64,000 bases of DNA, taken from the NCBI GenBank assembly GCA_020849475.1, contig JADLGE010000111.1:1-64000 (forward strand), written 5' to 3'. The translations under genes and the position numbers were made by a program. The notes below the pieces were generated by a model. It saw only the letters and a program-made list of their open reading frames with translations. It had not been told where the DNA came from and did no database searches. The stretch is from Gammaproteobacteria bacterium (GTDB taxonomy: Bacteria; Pseudomonadota; Gammaproteobacteria; Ga0077536). Positions 1 through 8,333 of the stretch are shown one piece after another (position 1 is the first letter of the stretch; each line of letters begins with the position of its first letter).

Positions 1-213
1 CCACGCAGCCTGGAGCTTCTGCGCATTCGTGTTGTTGATTTGATTCAACTCCGAATAGCGCCAGTTCCAGTAGTTACCACCGGGATAGACCCAGTAGTTC
101 GGATCCTTCATCAGCTTCTCGAGTCCTTCGTTTGCCATCACCTGGGCGGTGCCGGTAAACGCTACCAGAGAGGCTGCCGCAATGAGCCATCGTTTGAACG
201 ATGCTTTCCTCAT
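1..213 (-). CDS. PQQ-dependent methanol/alcohol dehydrogenase, XoxF-like (N-terminus only)
   Basis: Only the first 71 codons are present; the gene runs off the left edge. The start ATG has a purine-rich GGAGGAGG ribosome binding site directly upstream. Residues 1-27 form a signal peptide (MRKASF... ending MANA-like at VMAN). The mature start, with KDPNYWVYPGG, RYSELNQIN and LQAAW, matches the first blade of quinoprotein alcohol dehydrogenases of the methanol/ethanol family. These are periplasmic enzymes that oxidise primary alcohols with PQQ plus Ca2+ or a lanthanide. XoxF is my best guess for the subfamily, but the metal-binding Asp that would separate XoxF from MxaF lies outside the window. 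The identity of the family is fairly sure, the subfamily is not. Confidence 0.75.
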   Translation of the reverse strand, partial: MRKASFKRWLIAAASLVAFTGTAQVMANEGLEKLMKDPNYWVYPGGNYWNWRYSELNQINNTNAQKLQAAW

Positions 214-606
214 GACCTCCTCCTTCACACTTTCTTGTTAACTATCACTTCATGGATCTCTTGAAAGTTTTAGCTCCGGACCGACCCGAGATCGATAAGC
301 CGGTACAGAGCATAGGAAAGCGGAATTGCGAGTTTCAGAATACGGTGCCGAATGGCTGGAGACGGGGCTGAGTTGGGCATTGACCCGCTGAAGCGAGTCG
401 GAAGAAATGTACGAAAACGAGTTTTCGCCCAATGGTGATCCACCCCTCTGCTCGCGCTTGCCTGCACAGGTCGGAGTGCCGACGCTGAGCATCTCAAGAG
501 CAACAATTCGCGATACTTTGTCGCTCCGCGAAGGACGCTGCCCGGCGTGATTCGCGGGTGGCGTGCTCGTGTGTAAACCAGCTCACGAGACGCCCCTTTA
601 TTCTTG

Positions 607-645
607 AACATGGGCCGCAAACGCCACGCGTTTATGGCCCATGTT
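607..645 (-). promoter_or_regulatory. 39-nt near-perfect stem-loop at the predicted 5' end of the dehydrogenase transcript
   Basis: AACATGGGCC at 607-616 pairs with GGCCCATGTT at 636-645, and AACGC (620-624) pairs with GCGTT (628-632). Between them one A-T and one G-U pair leave a single mismatch, with a 3-nt apical loop CAC. It lies just downstream of the TATAAT on the minus strand, so it could be an mRNA 5' hairpin or, as DNA, a dyad operator. There is no U-tract on either strand that would make it a typical terminator. Confidence 0.6.
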
Positions 646-652
646 GAGCCCA

Positions 653-680
653 ATTATAGGGATATTTTCCTAGGCGGCAA
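653..680 (-). promoter_or_regulatory. Candidate sigma-70 promoter for the dehydrogenase gene
   Basis: On the minus strand a TTGCCG -35 (675-680) and a perfect TATAAT -10 (653-658) are separated by 16 bp. The predicted transcription start is near 646, exactly at the outer edge of the 607-645 hairpin. Confidence 0.5.
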
Positions 681-731
681 CCGCTTTGGCGGCGTCCAGG
701 AAGCGGCTCAAACAGCGTGCGGACACCCGTG

Positions 732-1166
732 TTACCGGGCAGCAGGCGCCGCGCTTCCAGCCTTTGCGGATGCGCCTGCGCCATCGACTGGAGCGTTGGG
801 AGTGGCGCCCTCAGGATGTTTGACCTTCATGCCGATAAAGCATCGTTTGCGGGCCTCGGCGCGAGCGGCCTCGAGTTGCCCGACGATTTTCTTGGCGCGA
901 TCGCTGTCACGAAACAAGCCACCTTTTTCGCCGGGCATGCGCTTGTAGATCTCGAAAGTACGGGCCTCGGCAAAGTCATCGAATGGTAGGGTTTGTGCAA
1001 TAATGTCGACCTCACACGAGCACGCATACAGATTGTCAACGGTCTGGCCGCCGTTGGCTCGCATGCAGGTGAGCACATGATCGACACGCTCCAAGGTAGG
1101 GTAATCGTTGGCCCGCGCTGCGCCGGAAGTCACCATGAGCAGCACCGTGAACAGTCGAATGATCAT
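732..1166 (-). CDS. Small secreted Cys-containing protein of unknown function
   Basis: This 144-residue protein starts at an ATG preceded by a GAGGTG ribosome binding site 6 nt away. It has a signal peptide (MIIRLFTVLLMVTSGAARA) and a mature domain with four cysteines, including a C-x-C pair in NLYACSCEVD and a single Cys in KRCFIG near residue 118. The C-terminal tail is low-complexity Ala/Pro/Gly. It lies upstream of the PQQ dehydrogenase on the same strand, 518 bp away, and I infer a periplasmic role linked to that enzyme (redox or metal handling). I cannot assign it to a named family. It is transcribed divergently from the polysaccharide operon. Confidence 0.65.
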   Translation of the reverse strand: MIIRLFTVLLMVTSGAARANDYPTLERVDHVLTCMRANGGQTVDNLYACSCEVDIIAQTLPFDDFAEARTFEIYKRMPGEKGGLFRDSDRAKKIVGQLEAARAEARKRCFIGMKVKHPEGATPNAPVDGAGASAKAGSAAPAAR

Positions 1167-1198
1167 TTCAGCACCTCGATTGCGCGCATGTTGGCAAA

Positions 1199-1226
1199 TT
1201 ACCTTCCAAATCGACCGCGCTATGAT
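1199..1226 (+). promoter_or_regulatory. Candidate sigma-70 promoter of the 1268-7406 operon
   Basis: TTACCT (1199-1204) and TATGAT (1221-1226) are separated by 16 bp, giving a transcription start near 1233 and a leader of about 35 nt before the first gene of the plus-strand operon. It lies in the 101-bp gap between divergent genes. Confidence 0.4.
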
Positions 1227-1267
1227 ACCGAGATAACCGTGCGCGACGCACATCGCGAATTTCTGCC

Positions 1268-2614
1268 ATGCCGTTAGCGGCCATTGCCTTCGCGCTCTCG
1301 TATCTCGGCGGCTTGCTGCTGGCATTTGTGAGCCATCCCCGCTGGGGCTTGTTTACCTACCTCGGTGCCTTTTACCTGCACCCGCCCTATCGCTGGTGGG
1401 GAACGGCGCTGCCCGAATTTCGCTGGTCACTGGTCGCGGCCGTGGTGACGGCGCTCTCGATGTCGGGCGCCAAGCTTCCGCCGAACGTAAAGCCCTGGTC
1501 GTCCCACACCCTCAGCAAAATCGTGATGCTGTACGTCCTGTACATGTGGATTCAGACCGCCTGGGCCAATCCACGCCATCTGGAAGGCGTCATCCTCCTG
1601 ACCAAGTACGTGGTCATGTTCTATGTGATCTATCGCTTGATAACCGACCAGAAAGGACTGGTGGATTTTGCCCTGGCGCACGTTGCAGGCTGTCTCTATT
1701 TCGGCATTCTGGCGCTGGAAGCGCGTGGCGGAGGACGCCTGGAGTACATCGGCGGCCCCGGCGCCAACGACTCGAACACGCTGGGCATGCACATGAGCAC
1801 CGGGCTGATATTCGCGGCCAGCTTGATAATTTCCCAACGGGGATGGAAACGCTGGGCGGTGCTGGCCGCTGTCCCGTTCATGGCGAACTGCGTGGTCCAG
1901 GCGCAGAGCCGCGGCGCCTTTCTCGGCGCTGCTGTCGGCGGCATGGTCTATTTTTTCATGGCGCCCAAGGCCTACAGGAAATATTTCGTCATGCTAGGCC
2001 TGGTCGGCGTCATGGTGCTCGCGGCGCGTGCTCCGGCCGAGTTCTGGGAGCGCATGGGCACCATCAAGACCAGCCACGACGAGACCAAGATTGACCACAG
2101 CGCGGAGTCGCGCCTGGTGTTGGCCCGGGCCCAGCTTCAGATGTTCCTTGAGCATCCGATGGGCTTGGGCTTCGATACTACGAGTTACCTCAGTCGCAAC
2201 TACCTGGCCGTCGAATGGCTGACGGCAATGCCGGGCGTGGACGTCGCGACCCACGGTGTACGTGGCTCGCATAACACTGTCTTGACGGTGCTGGTCGATC
2301 AGGGCGTGCCGGGCATTACGCTGCTCTTCATCGGGCTGGTGTCGGTGGCCGGAACCATGATGCGCCTCAAGCGCCTCCCCGCCAACGGTCCCAATGCCAC
2401 GCTCGCCCTGATGAATGCGGCCATTTGCGGCTCCCTCGTCGTCGTCGCAGTGTCCGGCCTGTTCACCAACTATTTGAAAGCTGAAGTGCAGCTATGGCTG
2501 ATCGCGCTGCTCGTCGCGAGTTCAGAGATGGTGCGCCTCGCCGATCGTGCCCCCGCCCTCGAGTCGCAGCGACCGGCGGAACTGGAGCCGTCGCCATTGC
2601 ATCGCCTGAACTGA
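1268..2614 (+). CDS. O-glycosylation ligase-like / Wzy-type membrane protein, exosortase A-associated
   Basis: 448 residues with many hydrophobic segments along the length and a central periplasmic-type loop typical of the Wzy_C/WaaL superfamily. The loop carries HPMGLGFD (about 294-301) and GSHN (about 330-334), which correspond to the conserved region of O-antigen ligases and polymerases. The family fits the putative O-glycosylation ligase found in XrtA loci (TIGR03097 type). It probably polymerises or transfers lipid-linked glycan at the outer face of the inner membrane. It is first in a plus-strand operon of five genes with gaps of 49-72 bp. The start ATG lacks an obvious strong ribosome binding site. 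Whether it is a polymerase or a ligase cannot be told from sequence. Confidence 0.85.
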   Translation: MPLAAIAFALSYLGGLLLAFVSHPRWGLFTYLGAFYLHPPYRWWGTALPEFRWSLVAAVVTALSMSGAKLPPNVKPWSSHTLSKIVMLYVLYMWIQTAWANPRHLEGVILLTKYVVMFYVIYRLITDQKGLVDFALAHVAGCLYFGILALEARGGGRLEYIGGPGANDSNTLGMHMSTGLIFAASLIISQRGWKRWAVLAAVPFMANCVVQAQSRGAFLGAAVGGMVYFFMAPKAYRKYFVMLGLVGVMVLAARAPAEFWERMGTIKTSHDETKIDHSAESRLVLARAQLQMFLEHPMGLGFDTTSYLSRNYLAVEWLTAMPGVDVATHGVRGSHNTVLTVLVDQGVPGITLLFIGLVSVAGTMMRLKRLPANGPNATLALMNAAICGSLVVVAVSGLFTNYLKAEVQLWLIALLVASSEMVRLADRAPALESQRPAELEPSPLHRLN

Positions 2615-2666
2615 CACGGGTCGAGAGTCCGATGCCCACCCTGTCCCATTTGAACACCTCAACCGG

Positions 2667-3455
2667 ATGCCTTTCGTGATGCAGGATTTTTCCCGCGAAG
2701 AACTCGTCGCTCTGTTCGACCTGAAATACCGAGGTGACGGCACGCTCGGTTCCGACCCGGCGCGCCGCCTGCGCTTCGATTATTTCAATCCCGACGACCA
2801 TTACGAAGCGCTGGTGCGGCGGGTCGTCACCTCCGACTCACGCTGGCTGGACGTCGGCTGCGGACGCGATTTGTTCCCAAGCAATCGAGCGCTCGCCAAG
2901 GAACTCTCGCAGCGCTGCGCGCTGCTGGTCGGCGTTGATCCCGATGTGACTATCGAAGAGAACCCTTTCGTTCACCAGCGTGTGCGCGGCATGGTGCAGG
3001 ATCTTCCGGAAGACTCGCGCTTCGACCTGGTGACCCTGCGCATGGTGGCCGAGCACGTCACCGATCCCGGCGCATTGCTGGCCACGCTGTCACGCATGGT
3101 GGTGCCCGGCGGTCTGCTCGTCATTTACACCATCAATCGCTGGAGCCCGGTGCCACTGGTGACGGCCCTGACGCCATTTTCCTGGCATCAACCCATCAAG
3201 CGAGTTCTGTGGCGCACCGAGGAAAAGGACACCTTCCCCACCAGCTACAAAATGAACACCCGACATGAATTGCTGCAGCTTTGCGCGGCCGCGGGCTTCA
3301 ATGAAGACGGCTTCTGGCATCTGGATGACTGTCGCAGCCTGCAACGCTTCCGGCTGCTCAACATCATGGAACTGGGATTACGCAAAATACTTCACGGCTT
3401 GGGCAGTCGATATCCGGAAAACTGCCTGCTCGGAGTGTACCGTCGGCGCGCGTAA
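2667..3455 (+). CDS. SAM-dependent methyltransferase, class I
   Basis: 262 residues with a Rossmann-type methyltransferase core. Motif I is WLDVGCG at about residues 60-66, an acidic residue ends strand beta-2 in GVDP (about 91-94), and VPGGLLVIYT is the post-motif III strand. The type-11 methyltransferase fold fits modification of a sugar or lipid in the polysaccharide pathway. It lies 52 bp after the ligase-like gene and 49 bp before galE, so it is probably cotranscribed. An internal ATG five codons in (MQDFSREE) could be the real start. The acceptor is unknown. Confidence 0.8.
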   Translation: MPFVMQDFSREELVALFDLKYRGDGTLGSDPARRLRFDYFNPDDHYEALVRRVVTSDSRWLDVGCGRDLFPSNRALAKELSQRCALLVGVDPDVTIEENPFVHQRVRGMVQDLPEDSRFDLVTLRMVAEHVTDPGALLATLSRMVVPGGLLVIYTINRWSPVPLVTALTPFSWHQPIKRVLWRTEEKDTFPTSYKMNTRHELLQLCAAAGFNEDGFWHLDDCRSLQRFRLLNIMELGLRKILHGLGSRYPENCLLGVYRRRA

Positions 3456-3504
3456 CGATGCGTCAGCGCTGGCGGCATGTATTGTGGTCTGGGTTTGAGG
3501 TTCG

Positions 3505-4503
3505 ATGTTTATGAGTAAGATTCTGGTGACCGGTGGCGCCGGCTATATCGGCAGTCACGTCGTCAAGTTGCTGGGCAAAGCTGGCCATCAGCCAGTCACG
3601 CTCGACAACCTGAGCAAAGGACGCGCCGATGCAGTTCTGTACGGGCAGCTGGTGGTGGGTGACACAGGCGATCGCGAGCTCGTCACCCGCGTCCTGCGCG
3701 AGCACGGCATCGACACGGTGATGCATTTTGCAGCGTTCACCATTGTGCCCGAATCGGTTTCCGATCCGCTCAAGTACTACGCCAATAACACCTGTTCGAC
3801 GCGCAACCTGCTCGAATGCTGTGTGGCCGCCGGCGTCAGGAACTTCATCTTCTCGTCGACCGCCGCCGTCTACGGCATGCCCGCCGCAGGTATCTGTGCT
3901 GAAGATACGGCAACGTCGCCCATCAATCCCTACGGCCAGTCGAAACTGATGAGCGAATACATGTTGCGTGACGTCTGCGCCGCGCACGGCATGCGCGCCG
4001 TGATCCTGCGATATTTTAACGTGGCGGGCAGCGATCCCGACGGCGAAATTGGCCAATCGACACCAGGCTCGACGCTGTTGACGAAAGTTGCCGTCGAGGC
4101 CGCACTCGGCAAGCGCCCCGCGGTTCACGTGTACGGCACCGACTACCCGACGCCCGACGGCACTGGCGTGCGCGATTACATTCATGTCTCCGATCTCGCA
4201 GCCGCCCATATTGATGCGCTCGCCTATCTCGCTGACGGCGGCGAAACAGTCACGCTCAATTGCGGCTACGGCCACGGCTACAGCGTACGCGAGGTGCTGG
4301 ATACCGTAACCAGGCTGGGTCCGGGGCCATTCCCGATTATCGAGTCGCCACGCCGTGCGGGCGACCCGCCGCTGCTGATTGCCAAGGCGGAGCGCATCCG
4401 CGAGACACTCGGCTGGCGTCCACGCTACGACAATCTGGAAAAGATCGTCGCCACCTCCCTGGCCTGGGAGTACAAGCTCAGCGAAATGGCGAAAGCCAGT
4501 TGA
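3505..4503 (+). CDS. galE: UDP-glucose 4-epimerase
   Basis: 332 residues of the extended SDR family. The NAD-binding TGGAGYIGSH motif is at residues 8-17, the catalytic Ser region SSTAAVYG at about 112-119, and the YGQSK active-site Tyr143/Lys147 pair follows. LRYFNVAG and GTGVRDYIHVSDLA are hallmark GalE segments. It interconverts UDP-glucose and UDP-galactose (or the GlcNAc pair) in the cytoplasm to supply sugar donors. A GAGG ribosome binding site 5 nt before the first ATG favours 3505 over the internal ATG at 3511. It sits inside the plus-strand operon. Confidence 0.93.
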   Translation: MFMSKILVTGGAGYIGSHVVKLLGKAGHQPVTLDNLSKGRADAVLYGQLVVGDTGDRELVTRVLREHGIDTVMHFAAFTIVPESVSDPLKYYANNTCSTRNLLECCVAAGVRNFIFSSTAAVYGMPAAGICAEDTATSPINPYGQSKLMSEYMLRDVCAAHGMRAVILRYFNVAGSDPDGEIGQSTPGSTLLTKVAVEAALGKRPAVHVYGTDYPTPDGTGVRDYIHVSDLAAAHIDALAYLADGGETVTLNCGYGHGYSVREVLDTVTRLGPGPFPIIESPRRAGDPPLLIAKAERIRETLGWRPRYDNLEKIVATSLAWEYKLSEMAKAS

Positions 4504-4575
4504 AGCCGGGCACCGCTCACCTCACAGGGATGTCCATCGACCGCGCGTCGCGGCTGCTGCGGGCCCCCTGAGCCC

Positions 4576-6177
4576 ATGGCGTATCTGCTGCACCAGACCT
4601 TGTTGGAAACGGCCGCGAGGTCGCCCGATGCCGAATTGCTGGTGCATGACAAGACGTCGTCCGTCAGCGCCGCTGAATTCGCTTGCGAGGCCGCCCATTT
4701 CGCCGCCCGACTTCGCCGACTTGGCATCGGACGCCATGATCGCGTCGCGGTATTTCTGCCCAAAGTGCCATTGGCAGCCTTCGCACTGTATGGGGCCGCG
4801 ATGGTCGGGGCGATATTCGTGCCGCTCAATCCTCTTTTGAAGCGTGCCCAGGTGGCGCACATCCTCAATGATTGCGGCGTGCGGCTGCTGGTGACCAACC
4901 CGGAACGTCTGCACGCGCTGACCGATATCCTGGCTGACTGCCCGACACTGGAGCAGCTTGTCCTGTCGGCGCCTTCCCCTGGCCCGCTCGATTGCCCGCT
5001 GCCCTGCGAAGTCTGGTCTGCCATGGGCGAGGTCGAACCTGCGCGTTTTAGGCAGCCGCCGGCCATCGATACGGATGTAGCGGCGATCCTGTATACCTCG
5101 GGCAGCACCGGACGGCCCAAGGGTGTGGTGCTTTCACACCGCAATGTCGCCGAAGGCGCACGCAGCGTTGCCGAATATCTGGCGATATCCGCCCACGATC
5201 GCGTGCTCGCACTCCTGCCTTTCAGCTTCGACTACGGACTCAACCAACTCACCACCAGCGTGCTGCGTGGCGCCTGCTGCGCACTGCTCGACTATGTGCT
5301 GCCCCAGGATGCGATGCACGCCATGGCCCGCTTCGACATCACGGGCCTGGGGGCGGTGCCGGCGCTGTGGTCCCAGCTGGCGCCCCTCGCCTGGCCTGAC
5401 AGCGTGCGCGAGCGACTGCGCTACATCACCAACTCTGGCGGCACACTGCCTGATTCAGTGCTGGAACGCCTGCGGCGCGCCTTGCCCAAGACGCGCGTAT
5501 TTCTCATGTACGGCCTGACGGAGGCTTTCCGCTCCACCTACCTCGCCCCGGAATTGATAGACGCGCGCAAGGGCTCGATAGGCAAAGCCATTCCCAATGC
5601 CGAAATCGAAGTGCTGCGCGCTGATGGCACGCCTGCCGCGGTCAATGAACCAGGCGAACTGGTGCATCGCGGCGCCCTGGTGGCGCTCGGTTACTGGAAC
5701 GACCCAGCCCGCACTGCCCTGCGCTTTCGACCGCTGCCATCCACTCACCACGCCTTGCCGTTCCCGGAAATTGCTGTCTGGTCGGGTGACACGGTACGCC
5801 GGGACGAAGACGGCTTTCTGTACTTCCTTGGCCGCGATGACGGCATGATCAAAACCTCCGGCTATCGAGTCAGTCCGGAGGAAGTGGAGGAAGTCGTCTA
5901 TGCCCTGGACGATGTGCTGAGCGCGGCCGCCTTTGGCGTACCGCATGCGAGCCTCGGGCACACCATTGCCCTGGTGATTCAATTGCGCCCTGGCACAATT
6001 ATCGACGAAGCACGGATTCACGCCGCATGCCGCCGGGCCTTGCCCCGCTACATGCAACCTTCACACATCGAATTCCGGGCCGACCTGCCGCTCAACGACA
6101 ACGGCAAAGTTGACCGTAAACGGATGCAGACGGAATTTATCGCGCGCAACACAGTCAGCGAGCCCGATGCCCCATGA
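4576..6177 (+). CDS. Acyl-CoA ligase (AMP-dependent), exosortase A system-associated
   Basis: 533 residues of the ANL adenylating superfamily. The P-loop ILYTSGSTGRPKGVV lies at about 172-186, YGLTEAFRSTYL (core A5) near 312, GDTVRRDEDGFLYFLGRDD (A7/A8) around 410, and the C-terminal NDNGKVDRKRM carries the catalytic Lys near 512. The whole-length pattern matches the ligase found beside a decarboxylase, two hydrolases and an ACP in XrtA loci (TIGR03098 type). It presumably activates an acid as adenylate for transfer to CoA or to the nearby ACP; the substrate is unknown. Its TGA overlaps the ATG of the next gene (ATGA), so the two are translationally coupled. Confidence 0.88.
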   Translation: MAYLLHQTLLETAARSPDAELLVHDKTSSVSAAEFACEAAHFAARLRRLGIGRHDRVAVFLPKVPLAAFALYGAAMVGAIFVPLNPLLKRAQVAHILNDCGVRLLVTNPERLHALTDILADCPTLEQLVLSAPSPGPLDCPLPCEVWSAMGEVEPARFRQPPAIDTDVAAILYTSGSTGRPKGVVLSHRNVAEGARSVAEYLAISAHDRVLALLPFSFDYGLNQLTTSVLRGACCALLDYVLPQDAMHAMARFDITGLGAVPALWSQLAPLAWPDSVRERLRYITNSGGTLPDSVLERLRRALPKTRVFLMYGLTEAFRSTYLAPELIDARKGSIGKAIPNAEIEVLRADGTPAAVNEPGELVHRGALVALGYWNDPARTALRFRPLPSTHHALPFPEIAVWSGDTVRRDEDGFLYFLGRDDGMIKTSGYRVSPEEVEEVVYALDDVLSAAAFGVPHASLGHTIALVIQLRPGTIIDEARIHAACRRALPRYMQPSHIEFRADLPLNDNGKVDRKRMQTEFIARNTVSEPDAP

Positions 6178-7406
6178 CCAACCCTGCTACGCACGCGCGA
6201 CTGGACACCATCGCGCACGACGCCGGCACCTTGCACATCGCCAGCACACCGCTGCCGCGTCTGGTCGAGATGGTCGGTCGCACGCCCTGCTATATCTATG
6301 ACCGTGACGCCATCACCCAGCGGGTCGCGGCCCTGCGTGCAGCGCTGCCGGCGCAGGTCAAATTGCACTACGCCATCAAGGCCAACCCCATGCCGGCGCT
6401 GGTGGCGCACCTGGGTCAGCTCGTCGACGGCTTCGACGTCGCGTCCCAGCATGAAATGCTGGTCGCCTTGAGCGCCGGCATGTCTGCCGCTTCCATAAGT
6501 TTTGCCGGGCCCGCCAAGCGCGATGCCGAAGTGCGCGCGGCGGTGGCCGCCGGTGTGTGCCTGAACGTCGAGTCGGAACTTGAAATCGAGCGCATCGCCC
6601 GTCACGGCGCCGAGTTGGGTGTAGCGCCGCGTATCGCGCTGCGGGTCAACCCGGAATTTCAACTCAAAGGCGCCGGCATGAAGATGGGTGGCGGCGCCAG
6701 CCCGTTTGGCATCGATGCCGAACGCGTGCCTGCCGCCCTGGCGCAACTCAGCTCTCTCGGGCTGCGCTGCGCGGGACTTCACTTGTATTGCGGTTCCCAG
6801 AATCTGAACGCCGCGGCGATAGTCGAAGCGAATCGCCTGTCCCTCGAGTTTGCACTGAAGATAGCCCAGGACTGTGCCACTCGATTTGAATTCATCAACA
6901 TTGGTGGCGGCTATGGAATTCCCTACTTCGCCGGTGAACGGGCGCTGGATCTCGAGGCCGTCGGCGCGGGACTAGCGCAGCTGTTCCAGCGCCATGCAGC
7001 CGCGCTTGAGGACCTGCAGGTCATCGTCGAGCTGGGTCGTTACCTGGTCGGCGAGGCCGGGTATTACGTGACCCGCGTGGTCGATATCAAGAAGTCGCAG
7101 GACAAACTGTTCGTGATGGTGGACGGCGGCTTGCATCATCACCTCGCCAACTCCGGAAATTTTGGCCAGGTGCTGCGCAAGAACTATCCGGTTGTCATCG
7201 GCAACAAGCTCGCGGACGAGCCTGCGCTGGTCGTGACTATCGCTGGTCCATTGTGCACGCCCCTCGATATCGTGGCGGACAAACTGCCGGTGCCGTCACT
7301 TGCCGTGGGTGACCTGGTCGTGGTTCTGCAGTCCGGCGCCTATGGCTATTCGGCCAGCCCGCTGCTGTTCCTTGGTCACCCTGCTCCGCCGGAGATATTG
7401 GTCTGA
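6174..7406 (+). CDS. PLP-dependent decarboxylase (LysA-like), exosortase A system-associated
   Basis: 410 residues of the fold-III ornithine/diaminopimelate decarboxylase family. The PLP Lys is in HYAIKANP (Lys about 69), the phosphate-binding glycine loop is NIGGGYGIPY near 243, VELGRY corresponds to the EPGR strand, and GPLCTPLD near 358 holds the active-site Cys. The C-terminus ending LGHPAPPEILV is typical of the XrtA-associated decarboxylase (TIGR03099 type). It starts within the stop codon of the acyl-CoA ligase, which argues that the two act on related intermediates. It is the last gene of the operon and converges on hydrolase 1. The substrate is not known; a carrier-bound amino acid is possible. 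Confidence 0.88.
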   Translation: MTNPATHARLDTIAHDAGTLHIASTPLPRLVEMVGRTPCYIYDRDAITQRVAALRAALPAQVKLHYAIKANPMPALVAHLGQLVDGFDVASQHEMLVALSAGMSAASISFAGPAKRDAEVRAAVAAGVCLNVESELEIERIARHGAELGVAPRIALRVNPEFQLKGAGMKMGGGASPFGIDAERVPAALAQLSSLGLRCAGLHLYCGSQNLNAAAIVEANRLSLEFALKIAQDCATRFEFINIGGGYGIPYFAGERALDLEAVGAGLAQLFQRHAAALEDLQVIVELGRYLVGEAGYYVTRVVDIKKSQDKLFVMVDGGLHHHLANSGNFGQVLRKNYPVVIGNKLADEPALVVTIAGPLCTPLDIVADKLPVPSLAVGDLVVVLQSGAYGYSASPLLFLGHPAPPEILV

Positions 7407-7459
7407 TTGAAGCGCGACTGCGCGGCAGCCGCTGAGCAGGTGGCGCGAGCAGACCTCCG

Positions 7460-8323
7460 CTACGGGGCGCTGTCCCGCTGCAATTGTTTTATCCAGGCAA
7501 TGGTCTCGCGCTCAACGGCAACACGCCATTGCTCGGACGAGAACGTGTGGTTCGCATCGGCGATTTCGAACGTGCGCGGATTCTTGCTCTGCATCATCGC
7601 CTTCCATTCCGGCGAGTCGTTGACCAATTCGCGAAACTCGGCCGCACTCAGATCATCCCCGCTCAAGACCAGCAACACTGGCCCGTCGTAGGCCAGCCAG
7701 CCGGCGCGCATGCGTTCGATGAAGTTCGGATAGGAACGTCGCTCCCGCTCGCGACCAAAGCGCGTCGCCCAACGCGCATAGCGCCACAGGCTGCTGATCG
7801 AGTCGCGCAAATCGATTTCGAAATTTCTGAGCTTGTCCCAGAACTCGGCACTGCGAAGCCGCCCGGCATAGTAAGTCTTGAAGCGCACGCGCGCTTCGAT
7901 GGCCGAGGAGTGAACCCACGGATTGAGCAGCACCAGACCAGCGACGCGCGAATCCGTGCTGGCGTACATGAGAATTGCCGACGCAGCATCGCACAGCCCC
8001 CACAGCACCACCCGCGACACCCCGCCGCTCACCACGAACTCGTCGATGGCGGCCTTGATGTCCTGATCGATGCGCGCGAAGTCCCGTGGCGAACCATCGC
8101 TGTCGCCTGCGCCACGGCGATCGAAACGCATGACCGGGACACCGACGCGGGCCAGCGCGCGCGCCAGCAGCACGAACTGACGATGGCTTCCGACCCGGTA
8201 CTGAGGGCCACCCACCACCACCACGACACCGATATCGGCGGTACTGCTGGTGGTGTGGACGATGCCGACCAACTGGTCGCTCCCCACGGAAAACACCACC
8301 GGCAGTTCCTCGCCTTGCGCCAC
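7460..8323 (-). CDS. Alpha/beta hydrolase 1, exosortase A system-associated
   Basis: 287 residues with an alpha/beta-hydrolase core: MRFDRRGAGDSDG at 65-77 is the oxyanion-side strand, and the nucleophile elbow is LWGLCDAAS with Cys111 in place of the usual Ser. The late His is in DANHTFSSEQW. This matches the hydr1 family of XrtA loci (TIGR03100 type). I chose the GTG at 8323 because GAGGGAG lies 7 nt upstream, and the longer reading frame would run through the neighbouring hydrolase. It lies 10 bp after hydrolase 2. It may release or transfer an acyl group from the ACP or from a lipid intermediate; this is inference. Confidence 0.85.
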   Translation of the reverse strand: MAQGEELPVVFSVGSDQLVGIVHTTSSTADIGVVVVVGGPQYRVGSHRQFVLLARALARVGVPVMRFDRRGAGDSDGSPRDFARIDQDIKAAIDEFVVSGGVSRVVLWGLCDAASAILMYASTDSRVAGLVLLNPWVHSSAIEARVRFKTYYAGRLRSAEFWDKLRNFEIDLRDSISSLWRYARWATRFGRERERRSYPNFIERMRAGWLAYDGPVLLVLSGDDLSAAEFRELVNDSPEWKAMMQSKNPRTFEIADANHTFSSEQWRVAVERETIAWIKQLQRDSAP

Positions 8324-8333
8324 GTTCGCTCCC

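Larger units (their letters stand above)
214..731. other. 518-bp intergenic region, probable long leader of the dehydrogenase gene
   Basis: No convincing gene is seen on either strand. A minus-strand promoter candidate lies at 653-680 and a strong hairpin at 607-645. If that promoter is used, the dehydrogenase mRNA would carry a leader of roughly 430 nt. A second perfect inverted repeat, CGAAAAC-GA-GTTTTCG, sits at 412-427 inside the leader. I recognise no known riboswitch. Confidence 0.5.
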
